DNA from: 38-11 sp964539975
GTDB lineage: Bacteria > Bacillota > Clostridia > Tissierellales > Dethiosulfatibacteraceae
Reading direction: 5' to 3'
Length of the DNA stretch: 64,000 nt
Assembly: GCA_964539975.1 (NCBI GenBank)
Contig: CAZIKK010000004.1
Span: 1-64,000 of the forward strand
Positions 42,874 through 51,325 of this stretch are shown piece after piece; position 1 is the first letter of the stretch; every line of letters starts with the position of its first letter. A program made the translations under genes and the position numbers. The notes under the pieces were generated by a model that had not been told where the DNA came from, ran no database searches, and saw nothing but the letters and a program-made list of their open reading frames with translations.

Positions 42874-43773
42874 TTACTTGGACGCCTTATTGGGGTTGTA
42901 GTAATTGATTCTTGATTTTCTTATTTTCAGTCGATACCATATAGGACTGGCGATGAAAATGGAAGAATAAGTCCCTGCTAAAATACCCACAATTAGGGGA
43001 AGCGCAAATTCTCTGATGGCCTCTACACCAAACACATATAAGGCCGTTATCGCAAAAAGAGTGGTCATAGAGGTATTGATAGATCGTACAATCGTCTGAG
43101 AAATGCTCGTATCAATTATTTCTTCAAAAGGAACTTTATGCATTGATTTCATGTTCTCCCTTATCCGGTCGAATACGACAATCGTGTCGTTAATGGAATA
43201 ACCCACAATGGTTAACATGGCGGCAATAAATGAGCTATTAATAGGTATTCTTAGAATCGAGTAAACAGCGATGCCGATTAAAACGTCATGCAACAAAGCG
43301 GCTACAGCTGATAGACCAAATTGCCATTCAAATCTTAACGTGATATATATCAGAATACCAATAGCTGCAATTAAGACCGATATCAAAGCTCTGTTTTGTA
43401 TTTCTTGACCAATGGAAGGCTCGAATTTTTGCTGATGTAAAAAGGCTTCTTCCGTTAGTTGATAGCGCTCTTTAAACTGAGAAAACACTTCATAGCGTTC
43501 TGGGCTTTCCATATCAAGTGTGGTTTTGATGATCACTTGAGTTTGATTCAATCCAGCATGAACAATACTGGCACTAGGGTCGAAAGAGTCTGTGATTTCT
43601 CGAATCTCTGACACTTCTATTCTTTCATTCAACTCAATTTGTAAAAGAGTCCCTCCTGAGAAATCTATGCCTACATTCAATCCTCTAATTGGTATCATAA
43701 CTAAACCAATCAGTATCACGACTAGGGAAATGATGAGAAATAGTTTGCTTTTCTTAATGACTTGTAGTTTCAT
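42874..43773 (-). CDS. secF: Protein translocase subunit SecF
   Basis: This 299-residue membrane protein has the D1 motif GLNVGIDFSGGTLLQIEL near 35, six predicted helices and the conserved VVFDRIRENMK near 200 after TIVGYSINDTI. It works with SecD in proton-driven late steps of Sec export. It overlaps secD by 4 nt and is a separate polypeptide, unlike the fused B. subtilis SecDF. Confidence 0.96.
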   Translation of the reverse strand: MKLQVIKKSKLFLIISLVVILIGLVMIPIRGLNVGIDFSGGTLLQIELNERIEVSEIREITDSFDPSASIVHAGLNQTQVIIKTTLDMESPERYEVFSQFKERYQLTEEAFLHQQKFEPSIGQEIQNRALISVLIAAIGILIYITLRFEWQFGLSAVAALLHDVLIGIAVYSILRIPINSSFIAAMLTIVGYSINDTIVVFDRIRENMKSMHKVPFEEIIDTSISQTIVRSINTSMTTLFAITALYVFGVEAIREFALPLIVGILAGTYSSIFIASPIWYRLKIRKSRINYYNPNKASK

Positions 43774-45038
43774 CTCGCCACCTCCTTTACGCCATACATT
43801 TTCTTGCTTCTTGTAAGATCCATCTTGACAACCAATTTAAGCAATAATCTGGTGATCACAAGGGCTGTAAACAAAGAAGTAAGAAGGCCAATCAGCAATG
43901 TTACGGCAAAACCTCTGATGGGGCCTGTCCCAAAATAAAACAGGACTACTCCAGCAATGAGTGTCGTAACATTCGCATCAACAATTGTCGACATTGCGCG
44001 TTTGAAGCCTGAATCTACAGAGGTTCGAATGGTTTTTCCAACTTGCATTTCTTCTTTAATGCGTTCAAATATGACGACATTGGCATCAACAGCCATCCCA
44101 ACTGACAGGATCAAACCAGCTATTCCTGGCAGTGTCAAATTTGCATTCAATCCTATAACAATCCCTAAAACTATCAAAATATAGAGGGTTAAAGCTACGT
44201 TGGCAACTAGGCCTGGTAATCGATAAAAAATCAACATAAAAGCAAAAATAAGGATTAAACCAATCATCGCAGCAAATATGCTACGGTCCAAGGATTCTAA
44301 TCCTAAGCTTGGCCCTATAGCAGATATCTCCACTTCTCGCATTTCAACTGGCAGTGCACCTGCTTTGATCAAGTTGGCTAAATTACTGGCAGAGTCAATG
44401 GTAAAACCGCCTGATATAAAGCTTCGGCCATCTCGAATATGAGCGGAAACAAAAGGAGATGAGATGACTTCATCATCTAATACGATTCGAATAATTCGAT
44501 CTTGTTCCATTGGTTCGTTCAACAATCTTCCTGTTGCTTCTGAAAAGGCCGTGGCACCAATGTTATCGAATTCAAGGGATACACCGATTTCATTTCTTTC
44601 ATTATAAGTTACAACAGAATCTCTCACATTTTGTCCCGTAAGTATTACGGTTCCATCGGGCTCGATAAATTGCAGCATGGCTGTTTTGCCAATTAAATCG
44701 ATGGCTTCTTGAGGGTTGGAAAGCCCTGCAAGTTCAACACGAATTCTATCCCTGTTTTCAATGGTAATGTTAGGCTCAGATACGCCTAATCCGTCAACTC
44801 TCTGAGCGATAATTGCCCGGGTTTGTGCCATTTTCTCATCTAATTCTTGTCCTGTTGCATCTGTCACAGCTTCCAGAACCACATAAACGCCTCCTGAGAG
44901 ATCCAATCCAAGTTTGATTTCATCTCTATAAGGACTGATCTTGTATTGGTCCATTTCTAATCCGTATATTGAAAGATACACTGCTCCCAATACAAGTATC
45001 AGAATCAAGGCAAATACAAGTCTATTCTTGTTCTTCAT
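43770..45038 (-). CDS. secD: Protein translocase subunit SecD
   Basis: This 422-residue protein begins with a membrane helix, then KLGLDLSGGVYVVLEAV near 43, a periplasmic-type P1 domain, and the C-terminal helices with LPGIAGLILSVGMAVDANVV and IFERIKEE. It partners SecF. The compact size is usual for Clostridia. It has its own promoter and lies in a Sec cluster with yajC a few genes upstream. Confidence 0.96.
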   Translation of the reverse strand: MKNKNRLVFALILILVLGAVYLSIYGLEMDQYKISPYRDEIKLGLDLSGGVYVVLEAVTDATGQELDEKMAQTRAIIAQRVDGLGVSEPNITIENRDRIRVELAGLSNPQEAIDLIGKTAMLQFIEPDGTVILTGQNVRDSVVTYNERNEIGVSLEFDNIGATAFSEATGRLLNEPMEQDRIIRIVLDDEVISSPFVSAHIRDGRSFISGGFTIDSASNLANLIKAGALPVEMREVEISAIGPSLGLESLDRSIFAAMIGLILIFAFMLIFYRLPGLVANVALTLYILIVLGIVIGLNANLTLPGIAGLILSVGMAVDANVVIFERIKEEMQVGKTIRTSVDSGFKRAMSTIVDANVTTLIAGVVLFYFGTGPIRGFAVTLLIGLLTSLFTALVITRLLLKLVVKMDLTRSKKMYGVKEVAR

Positions 45039-45068
45039 AAAACGCCTCCTAAATAAGCTCTAAAAAAA

Positions 45069-45097
45069 ATTATACCTTCATACAAGGTTTTAATCAA
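45069..45097 (-). promoter_or_regulatory. Promoter of secDF
   Basis: On the minus strand TTGATT (45097-45092), 17 nt, then TATAAT (45074-45069). The -35 overlaps the stop of the gamma-carbonic-anhydrase-like gene. A small hairpin ACCTT-GTATG-AAGGT followed by a T run overlaps it and may terminate the upstream gene. Confidence 0.6.
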
Positions 45098-45594
45098 TAA
45101 TATTGTGCAACCAATTCAAAATAACGGGTGCTAATCTCCATTATATCAGCCCTTTCCGCATCGGTTATTTGACGGACAATTTTGTAAGGATTACCCATGA
45201 CAACGGAATTGTCAGGAATTACTTTACCAGGTGGTATCAGCGTACCAGCAGCGATCATGCAGTTTTTCCCAATCACACTGCCATCCAATACGATTGCACC
45301 GATGCCAATCATTGAGTTGTCTTTTATTGTACAACCGTGCAAGTTGACATTGTGTCCTACTACCACATGGTCTCCAATAATTGTAGGAAAACCAACAGCT
45401 GTATGGACCACACTGCCATCTTGAACATTTGAGTACCTGCCTATCTCAATCCTGTCTCTGTCGCCTCTTACAACAGCATTAAACCAGACACTCGATTTCT
45501 CTTTCATTGTTACATCTCCTGTCACGACAGCCGTTTCCATTATCTTTGTCTCTTTATGGATAGACATTTCAAACTCTTTAAGTTTAATGATCAT
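45094..45594 (-). CDS. Gamma-class carbonic anhydrase-like hexapeptide protein
   Basis: This 166-residue protein has a left-handed beta-helix of hexapeptide repeats (GDVTMKEKSSVWFNAVVRGD, then IGRYSNVQDGSVVHTAVG). The three metal His appear in SVVHTAVG and GHNVNLHGC. The family (YrdA, CaiE, Cam-like) binds zinc or iron; many members show little or no carbonic anhydrase activity, so the reaction is not certain. Its ATG overlaps scfB by 11 nt. Confidence 0.88.
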   Translation of the reverse strand: MIIKLKEFEMSIHKETKIMETAVVTGDVTMKEKSSVWFNAVVRGDRDRIEIGRYSNVQDGSVVHTAVGFPTIIGDHVVVGHNVNLHGCTIKDNSMIGIGAIVLDGSVIGKNCMIAAGTLIPPGKVIPDNSVVMGNPYKIVRQITDAERADIMEISTRYFELVAQYY

Positions 45595-46939
45595 TGTTTT
45601 CCATCCTTTCTATTCTCTCAGCTTTAAGTCTTATGGCACATTCGATTCGCTTTTTTTCCATCTCGCAACCCATTTCGTAGGGCTTTCCTAAGTCTTGATT
45701 GAAATGATACGCATTAGCATGACATCCGCCACTACAAAAATATTTGGCCCAACATTGCTTGCAGGCTTCTTTAGTCAATACATTGTTTTGGTAAAATTGG
45801 TCTTGGATATCTTTGTTGGTGATGCCTGAAGACAAAGTTCCTATTAAGAACGATTCATCCCCAATGAATTGGTGGCAAGGATAAATATGTCCTTCCGGTG
45901 TAATAGCAATGTATTCATTGCCCGCACCACACCCCGCTATTCTTTTGTATAGGCAGGGGCCTTGATCTAAGTCTATCTCAAAGTGGAAAAAGCTGAAATC
46001 TTCATCCGAATCCATCCGTTCTTTGTAGAGCTTATACAAAGCATCGTACTCTTCTTTGACAATATCTAAATCCATTGGCTTTATTTCCAATTTATCTCCT
46101 GGTTGGGTAACCACTGGTTCCATCGATAGACTTTTGAACCCAAGAGATCGTAGATGGGCCACATCATCTGCAAAATGAAGGTTTTTCCCTGTAAAAGTGC
46201 CTCTAATAAAGTAGGATTTCTCTTTTCTTTTTTTTACAGCAGCCTGCATTTTGGGAACCACATGATCATAACTGCCTTTTCCAGTAAGCGTCTTTCTGAT
46301 TTCATCATTGGTTTCTTTTGTGCCATCTAAGCTTAAAACAATGTTGTCAAAATAAGTGTTGATAAAATCCATTTTTTCATCATCTAATAACACGCCGTTT
46401 GTCGTGATGGTATATCGAAAATGTTTATTGTAAAGAGGTTCCTTTGCTTTTCCATAATGGACGAGCTCTCTTACCACCTCAAAGTTCATCAATGGTTCGC
46501 CCCCGAAAAAGTCAACTTCCAAGTTGGTACGGTTTCCTGAATTTTCAAGGATGTAGTCCATTGCTTGCTTACCTGTTTCCAAAGACATTAAAGAACGATG
46601 TCCTTGGTAGTCTCCTTGTGAAGCAAAACAGTATTCACATGTTAAATTGCAATCATGTGCCACATTTAAACACATTGCTTTTAGAACAGGTTTTAATTTG
46701 GGGACAATATCATTTGAGGCGGTAAATAATAATTGTTTGTCAACAAGGTCTTTAATGGCATCATAGGCCTCATCTACGTCTTGTTGACGGTATTTGTTGC
46801 TCAGTTTTTCTTGATCGAGTTTCATCAATTGAGAATCCAGGGTTAATATATCATAAACAACGTCACTGATTTCATGAATCAACCCACTGTTGACATCAAT
46901 GACAAAGTTTTTCTCATCTAAATTGAAAAGGTGAATCAT
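45584..46939 (-). CDS. scfB: SCIFF peptide maturase (radical SAM/SPASM thioether-forming)
   Basis: This 451-residue enzyme has a peptide-binding N-terminal region (about 1-90), the radical SAM motif CNLTCEYCFASQGDYQGH near 96 and a SPASM domain with Cys-rich GPCLYKRIAGCGAGN, YPCHQFIGDE and CKQCWAKYFCSGGC. It installs a Cys-Thr thioether in the SCIFF peptide encoded next to it. The ATG at 46939 follows AAGGAGGAAG; a longer in-frame start would overlap the terminator hairpin. It follows scfA after a strong internal terminator. Confidence 0.95.
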   Translation of the reverse strand: MIHLFNLDEKNFVIDVNSGLIHEISDVVYDILTLDSQLMKLDQEKLSNKYRQQDVDEAYDAIKDLVDKQLLFTASNDIVPKLKPVLKAMCLNVAHDCNLTCEYCFASQGDYQGHRSLMSLETGKQAMDYILENSGNRTNLEVDFFGGEPLMNFEVVRELVHYGKAKEPLYNKHFRYTITTNGVLLDDEKMDFINTYFDNIVLSLDGTKETNDEIRKTLTGKGSYDHVVPKMQAAVKKRKEKSYFIRGTFTGKNLHFADDVAHLRSLGFKSLSMEPVVTQPGDKLEIKPMDLDIVKEEYDALYKLYKERMDSDEDFSFFHFEIDLDQGPCLYKRIAGCGAGNEYIAITPEGHIYPCHQFIGDESFLIGTLSSGITNKDIQDQFYQNNVLTKEACKQCWAKYFCSGGCHANAYHFNQDLGKPYEMGCEMEKKRIECAIRLKAERIERMENNDH

Positions 46940-46954
46940 TCTTCCTCCTTCAAT

Positions 46955-46979
46955 AAAAAAGCAGTGGTTATCCACTACT
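46955..46979 (-). terminator. Internal terminator between scfA and scfB
   Basis: On the minus strand an 8-bp stem with one G-T pair, AGTAGTGG with CCACTGCT, has an ATAA loop and is followed by TTTTTT. It lies 4 bp after scfA and 15 bp before scfB, so it should make most transcripts end after the peptide gene and let a minority read on. Confidence 0.75.
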
Positions 46980-46982
46980 GTT

Positions 46983-47120
46983 TTACTTCTCACATTTCTG
47001 GTTGCCTACAGTGCAGGATGTTTTACACGCCGACTGGCAGGATGTTTGACATTCTCCACAGCCCTTTGAAACAAGGTTGTGGCTAAGTTTTTTTGTAGTT
47101 AAGCTCTTAATATGTTTCAT
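46983..47120 (-). CDS. scfA: SCIFF ribosomal peptide precursor (six Cys in forty-five residues)
   Basis: This gene is only 138 bp. It encodes exactly 45 residues with six Cys at 21, 24, 28, 32, 36 and 43, the definition of SCIFF. The leader is MKHIKSLTTKKLSHNLVSKG and the core contains CGECQTSCQSACKTSCT. It starts after AGGAGGAAGTT and has its own promoter. SCIFF is found across Clostridia and is modified by ScfB; Cys32 and Thr37, the pair cross-linked in studied homologues, are both present. Its physiological role is not established. Confidence 0.95.
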   Translation of the reverse strand: MKHIKSLTTKKLSHNLVSKGCGECQTSCQSACKTSCTVGNQKCEK

Positions 47121-47149
47121 AACTTCCTCCTGTGTATGATTGCTCTAAC

Positions 47150-47177
47150 ATTATAGCATATGATTATCTGATTTCAA
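47150..47177 (-). promoter_or_regulatory. Promoter of scfA
   Basis: On the minus strand TTGAAA (47177-47172), 16 nt ending TGC (extended -10), then TATAAT (47155-47150). It lies 30 bp before the scfA start, after the yajC terminator. Confidence 0.7.
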
Positions 47178-47191
47178 AGACAAATTTTGGA

Positions 47192-47216
47192 CATAAAAAA
47201 AAGCCCGCAGGCTTTT
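47192..47216 (-). terminator. Rho-independent terminator after yajC
   Basis: A 7-bp stem, AAAAGCC with GGCTTTT, has a 4-nt loop. On the minus strand it runs straight into further T. It lies 7 bp after the yajC stop. Confidence 0.85.
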
Positions 47217-47222
47217 AATATG

Positions 47223-47546
47223 CTAATTGTCTGTCTTTTCAGATTCAGATTCGATTTCCATTGTGTCATCCTCGTAGTCTGATGGATTCACGACACTATG
47301 AATGGCCCATTTTTGCATTTTCATCCTTTGTTTGTTGTAATCTAGCTCGATCACAATGTAATCATCGTACACTTTCACAATCTTACCGAAAATACCACCG
47401 ATGGTGACAATTTCATCACTTTTTTTAAGTGATGCTCGCATTTCTCGAACAGCCTTGTCTTTTTTTCTTTGTGGTCTGATCAGCATGAAATAGAAAATCG
47501 CAAACATGGCGATCATAAATATTAAACTCGTAGTTCCTTGATCCAA
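47223..47546 (-). CDS. yajC: Preprotein translocase subunit YajC
   Basis: This protein of about 107 residues has one membrane helix near the N terminus (SLIFMIAMFAIFYFMLIRPQ), then RKKDKAVREMRASLKKSDEI and VTIGGIFGKIVKV, the YajC pattern. The tail is acidic (DDTMEIESESEKTD). It belongs to the SecDF-YajC holotranslocase. An in-frame TTG at 47561 is inside the TTGGAGG ribosome site, so TTG at 47546, 8 nt downstream, is the better start. It is placed after tgt, as in many bacteria. Confidence 0.92.
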   Translation of the reverse strand: MDQGTTSLIFMIAMFAIFYFMLIRPQRKKDKAVREMRASLKKSDEIVTIGGIFGKIVKVYDDYIVIELDYNKQRMKMQKWAIHSVVNPSDYEDDTMEIESESEKTDN

Positions 47547-47564
47547 ATCAATAACCTCCAATTT

Positions 47565-48683
47565 TTATTTAATGTAACCGTATTGTTTGTAAAACGTATC
47601 CTTGAATTCAAGGTATCGTTCGTCTCTAATAGCTATTCTAATATCTTTCATTAGATTAATCAAGAAAAAAAGGTTGTGGATGGTTGCCAGACGGCCTCCT
47701 AAAATCTCGTTTTCCTTGAAAAGATGCCGTATGTAGGCTTTGCTGTAATTTTTACAAGTATAGCATTCACAATGATCATCGATAGGGGTAAAATCTCTTC
47801 TGTGCACGGCATTTTTTATGGCGATGCGTCCATTTCGTGTCATAAAGGCTCCATTTCTAGCCATGCGTGTGGGCATGACACAATCTGCCATATCCACGCC
47901 TCTTTCAACTGCTTCAAAAAGGTAGTCTGGACTGCCCACCCCCATAAGGTATCGTGGTTTGTTTTTTGGCATTTCTGGCACTAAATAATCCAAAACCTCA
48001 TTCATTAACTGTGCTGGTTCTCCTACACTCAATCCACCAATGGCATATCCCGGAAAATCTAAATCAACCAATTGCTTCAAACTCTCCATTCTTAAGTCTT
48101 TGTACATGCCTCCCTGGATGATGGCAAACAAAGCTTGTTTTGACGTGTTATGATGGGCTTCTTTGCAACGTTTGGCCCATCTAGAGGTTCTTTCCATTGA
48201 TTTTTTGGTGTAATCATAGGTTGCAGGATAAGGTGTGCACTCATCAAAAGCCATAATAATGTCGGCGCCAAGAGCGTTTTGGATCTCTATAGCTTTCTCA
48301 GGAGAAATGAAATGATCAGAACCATCGATATAGGACTTAAAGTTCACACCTTCTTCTCGAATGGTTCGCAAGTTGCCCAAACTAAACACTTGGAAACCAC
48401 CACTATCTGTTAGAATAGGCTTGTCCCAATTCATGAAACGATGGAGACCACCCGCTTCTTTCACAATGTCTGCACCAGGCCTTAAATACAAATGATAGGT
48501 GTTGCTTAAGATGATTTGTGCCTCTATTGACTTCAATTCTTCAGGGGTCATTGTTTTGACAGTTGCTTTTGTGCCAACTGGCATAAAAATAGGGGTTTCA
48601 ACAATCCCATGAGGTGTTTTCAATTCGCCCAATCGTGCTCCGCATTCTTTGGACTCATATAGCAGATTAAACTCTATTGCCAT
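47565..48683 (-). CDS. tgt: tRNA-guanine transglycosylase
   Basis: This 372-residue enzyme exchanges G34 for preQ1 in GUN-anticodon tRNAs. The active site PILTDSGGFQVFSLG lies near 88 and the zinc site CECYTCKNYSKAYIRHLF near 306-323. MAFDECTPYPATYDYTKKSM is also typical. It lies between queA and yajC, the usual order. Confidence 0.96.
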   Translation of the reverse strand: MAIEFNLLYESKECGARLGELKTPHGIVETPIFMPVGTKATVKTMTPEELKSIEAQIILSNTYHLYLRPGADIVKEAGGLHRFMNWDKPILTDSGGFQVFSLGNLRTIREEGVNFKSYIDGSDHFISPEKAIEIQNALGADIIMAFDECTPYPATYDYTKKSMERTSRWAKRCKEAHHNTSKQALFAIIQGGMYKDLRMESLKQLVDLDFPGYAIGGLSVGEPAQLMNEVLDYLVPEMPKNKPRYLMGVGSPDYLFEAVERGVDMADCVMPTRMARNGAFMTRNGRIAIKNAVHRRDFTPIDDHCECYTCKNYSKAYIRHLFKENEILGGRLATIHNLFFLINLMKDIRIAIRDERYLEFKDTFYKQYGYIK

Positions 48684-48694
48684 TTTAACTCCTT

Positions 48695-49729
48695 TTAGTA
48701 GATCAGCATGGCATCTCCAAAACTGAAAAACCGGTATTTTTGAAGGACAGCTTCTTTGTAAGCTGACAGGATAAATTCTCTTTCGGAAAAAGCACTAACC
48801 AACATCAATAAAGTGGATTCTGGGAGATGGAAATTGGTGATCAAGCCTTCCACCGCTCCAAAAGAATACCCTGGGTAAATGAAGATGTCTGTCCATCCTT
48901 GGTCAGGAATAATTTTTCCACGTTTAGTCCAAATGGTTTCTAATGTTCTAGTGGTGGTTGTACCCACTGAAATAAGTCGTCCCCCATTCTTTTTTGATTG
49001 TTGAATTTTAGCAGCATTTTCTTCGTTTAAATTAAAAAATTCCGAGTGCATGTTGTGTTCTTCAATCTTATCGACCTTCACAGGACGAAAGGTTCCTAAC
49101 CCGACGTGCAGGGTTAAGTATGCCAGTTGAATGCCTTTGTTTTCTAGTTGACTCAGCAACTCTGGTGTGAAGTGAAGTCCTGCTGTTGGCGCAGCAGCTG
49201 ATCCTTCATATTTGGCATACACCGTCTGGTAACGTGACTTGTCTGCCAACTTTTCACTGATGTAGGGTGGTAAAGGCATTTCGCCCAGTTCATCAAGAAT
49301 GGTTTCAAATATGCCTTCATAGTAAAATTGAATTTTCCTGATGCCTTCTTCTTTATCTTCCAAAACGGTTGCTTTAAGCTGGTCGGAGAATATAATTTGA
49401 TTTCCCGGCTTCAAACGTTTGGCAGGTTTTGCTAAAGCTTCCCATACATCTCCCTGCACTCTGTTTAATAATAATAGTTCAATGACAGCGCCCGTTTCTT
49501 TTTTGCCAAACAACCTTGCAGGAATCACTTTTGTGTCATTTAGCACCAGACAATCCCCTGGGTGCAAAAATTCAATGATATGATGGAAATGATGGTGTTC
49601 AATCGTTTGATTTTTTCTGTTTAATACCATCATTTTGGATGAAGCTCTATTTTCAATAGGTGTTTGCGCGATTAATGATTTTGGCAAATCAAAATAAAAA
49701 TCCTTGGTGGTTAAATTGAATGTGGTCAC
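48695..49729 (-). CDS. queA: S-adenosylmethionine:tRNA ribosyltransferase-isomerase QueA
   Basis: This 344-residue enzyme converts preQ1-tRNA to epoxyqueuosine-tRNA using the ribosyl part of SAM. Motifs include FDLPKSLIAQTPIENRASSK near 13, DCLVLNDTKVIPARLFG near 52, AAPTAGLHFTPELL near 180 and NFHLPESTLLMLVSAF near 302. It overlaps the SpoIID-like gene by 4 nt and leads into tgt. Confidence 0.96.
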   Translation of the reverse strand: MTTFNLTTKDFYFDLPKSLIAQTPIENRASSKMMVLNRKNQTIEHHHFHHIIEFLHPGDCLVLNDTKVIPARLFGKKETGAVIELLLLNRVQGDVWEALAKPAKRLKPGNQIIFSDQLKATVLEDKEEGIRKIQFYYEGIFETILDELGEMPLPPYISEKLADKSRYQTVYAKYEGSAAAPTAGLHFTPELLSQLENKGIQLAYLTLHVGLGTFRPVKVDKIEEHNMHSEFFNLNEENAAKIQQSKKNGGRLISVGTTTTRTLETIWTKRGKIIPDQGWTDIFIYPGYSFGAVEGLITNFHLPESTLLMLVSAFSEREFILSAYKEAVLQKYRFFSFGDAMLIY

Positions 49730-51324
49730 TTAACTTCTACTCCTGTGTAATAGTATTGGATGATTTCTATGTAATTATATCCGGCATCAGCCATTCCTCG
49801 TGCTCCATATTGGCTTAATCCTAGTCCATGTCCAAATCCTCTGCCATAAACATCATACGAGTCGGGAGAGGTTGACTGGTGAACTGTTCCATTTGCAGTT
49901 AGAACTGGCATTTCTGTTTTGTATAAAATGGGCTTGTATCCTTGAGTGGTCAAAACATTTTGACCTCCTAAGGTTTTGTTTGAGAGGCCGTTTGCTGTCA
50001 TAATCGAAGCTTGTTGATTGCCTTCGAAGGCATACCATGTGCTGCGAAGATTGCTATAGCCTAAAACGGTGCGGGTTTCTTCTTTTTCCAATATAATTTC
50101 TCCTATGTCGGTTACTATGGCCAACTCCAAAACACGATTGAATTCAGAGAGGTTCTTTTCATAGATATCGTAAATCTTATTTGCACGGTAACCATTCTCT
50201 CTGAGAGCACTTAACAGTTTTTCTTCAGAAAGTGCGATGTGCCATTCGGTATAGGGTGATATATTAGAATACGGGTCGTCTACACCTCTAATATATGGCA
50301 ACGGATTTCTCCAAACATTTTCAGAGTTATCCGTTGACCCTCCTGAAGTTGAATGGTAATAGGCTGCAATCACGGTATCGTTATAATAGATCAATTGTCC
50401 TTTGGTTTCTTCTACAGCCTTATTGGTAGATTCTCTTTCTCCCCAAATGCCATTGTAAACTTGACTGTTTTGATTATCCTGAGCATCGTAAGGTGAAGCA
50501 TGGATGGGACCAATTAAGGACAGTGCATAAGATCTTGCGGCTATTGCTTGTACCTTCAGAGCTTCCAAAGGCCAAGATGCAGGCATTTCGCTTGCAACCA
50601 CTCCTTTTAGATAAGCTTCGATTGCCACTTTGTTGATGGACAAAAGACGATTGCCTTCAATGATGTAACCACCTACCGATCCACGATAGGGTTTCCCGTC
50701 TATGTTTACATAATTTCTGTCTGGATGGTCATTTTTGATGAAAAAACGATAATCGTTTGCCAACGCTACCATTAAATCATTTTCATGATTGTATAATAGT
50801 ATCATCTCAATATTGTCATTGATGATCACATTCAAATCATAGTCTTGCCGGATGCTGTCTCGAGCATTTCTTGCGGCATCCAGTGTCAAATACTGTCCTG
50901 TCCACAATTGAAATGAATTTCCATTTGTATAGATATATGTCTTGAGACCAAATTGTGAAGCGATCTCTTGTTGTCTCTTCTTGATGCTTTCGTAATTGGT
51001 TTCGCGGTAATCTGTCAAAATCAAGCCATAGGGTCCAATGTTTGTAGATAGTTGTTGCGTATTGTAAAATCGGTAATTTTCATGGCTGCTATAGTAGCCA
51101 TTCACTCTTAAATGGATCATTTTAGATGGCAATGGCATGATTGGTTGGTCCGTTCCGTCTTGATGATAGAACAGTTTCATCGTATCGTCAGAAGAAATTG
51201 TAAAGAATTCGTTTTCTAATCTCGGAGATCGGATTCGAACTCTTATTTCATCTGCAAATGCGTTCATGGACAATAACAACGTGATTAATAGGGTTAATAG
51301 GATAAATCTTCTTAACAATTTCAT
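49726..51324 (-). CDS. SpoIID/LytB domain protein with SPOR-like region
   Basis: This 532-residue exported protein has a signal peptide (MKLLRRFILLTLLITLLLSM, then NAFA). A SPOR-like stretch (about 100-180; GNSFQLWTGQYLTLDAARNA) precedes the SpoIID catalytic region (about 215-532), with AYLKGVVASEMPASWPLEAL, KVQAIAARSYAL and GRGFGHGLGLSQYGA near the end. SpoIID-type enzymes strip glycan after stem-peptide removal. It is longer than sporulation SpoIID (about 340 residues) and may act in vegetative wall turnover or in spores. The ATG at 51324 follows GAGGTGTGAG; longer starts lie inside ruvB. Confidence 0.88.
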   Translation of the reverse strand: MKLLRRFILLTLLITLLLSMNAFADEIRVRIRSPRLENEFFTISSDDTMKLFYHQDGTDQPIMPLPSKMIHLRVNGYYSSHENYRFYNTQQLSTNIGPYGLILTDYRETNYESIKKRQQEIASQFGLKTYIYTNGNSFQLWTGQYLTLDAARNARDSIRQDYDLNVIINDNIEMILLYNHENDLMVALANDYRFFIKNDHPDRNYVNIDGKPYRGSVGGYIIEGNRLLSINKVAIEAYLKGVVASEMPASWPLEALKVQAIAARSYALSLIGPIHASPYDAQDNQNSQVYNGIWGERESTNKAVEETKGQLIYYNDTVIAAYYHSTSGGSTDNSENVWRNPLPYIRGVDDPYSNISPYTEWHIALSEEKLLSALRENGYRANKIYDIYEKNLSEFNRVLELAIVTDIGEIILEKEETRTVLGYSNLRSTWYAFEGNQQASIMTANGLSNKTLGGQNVLTTQGYKPILYKTEMPVLTANGTVHQSTSPDSYDVYGRGFGHGLGLSQYGARGMADAGYNYIEIIQYYYTGVEVK

Positions 51325-51325
51325 C

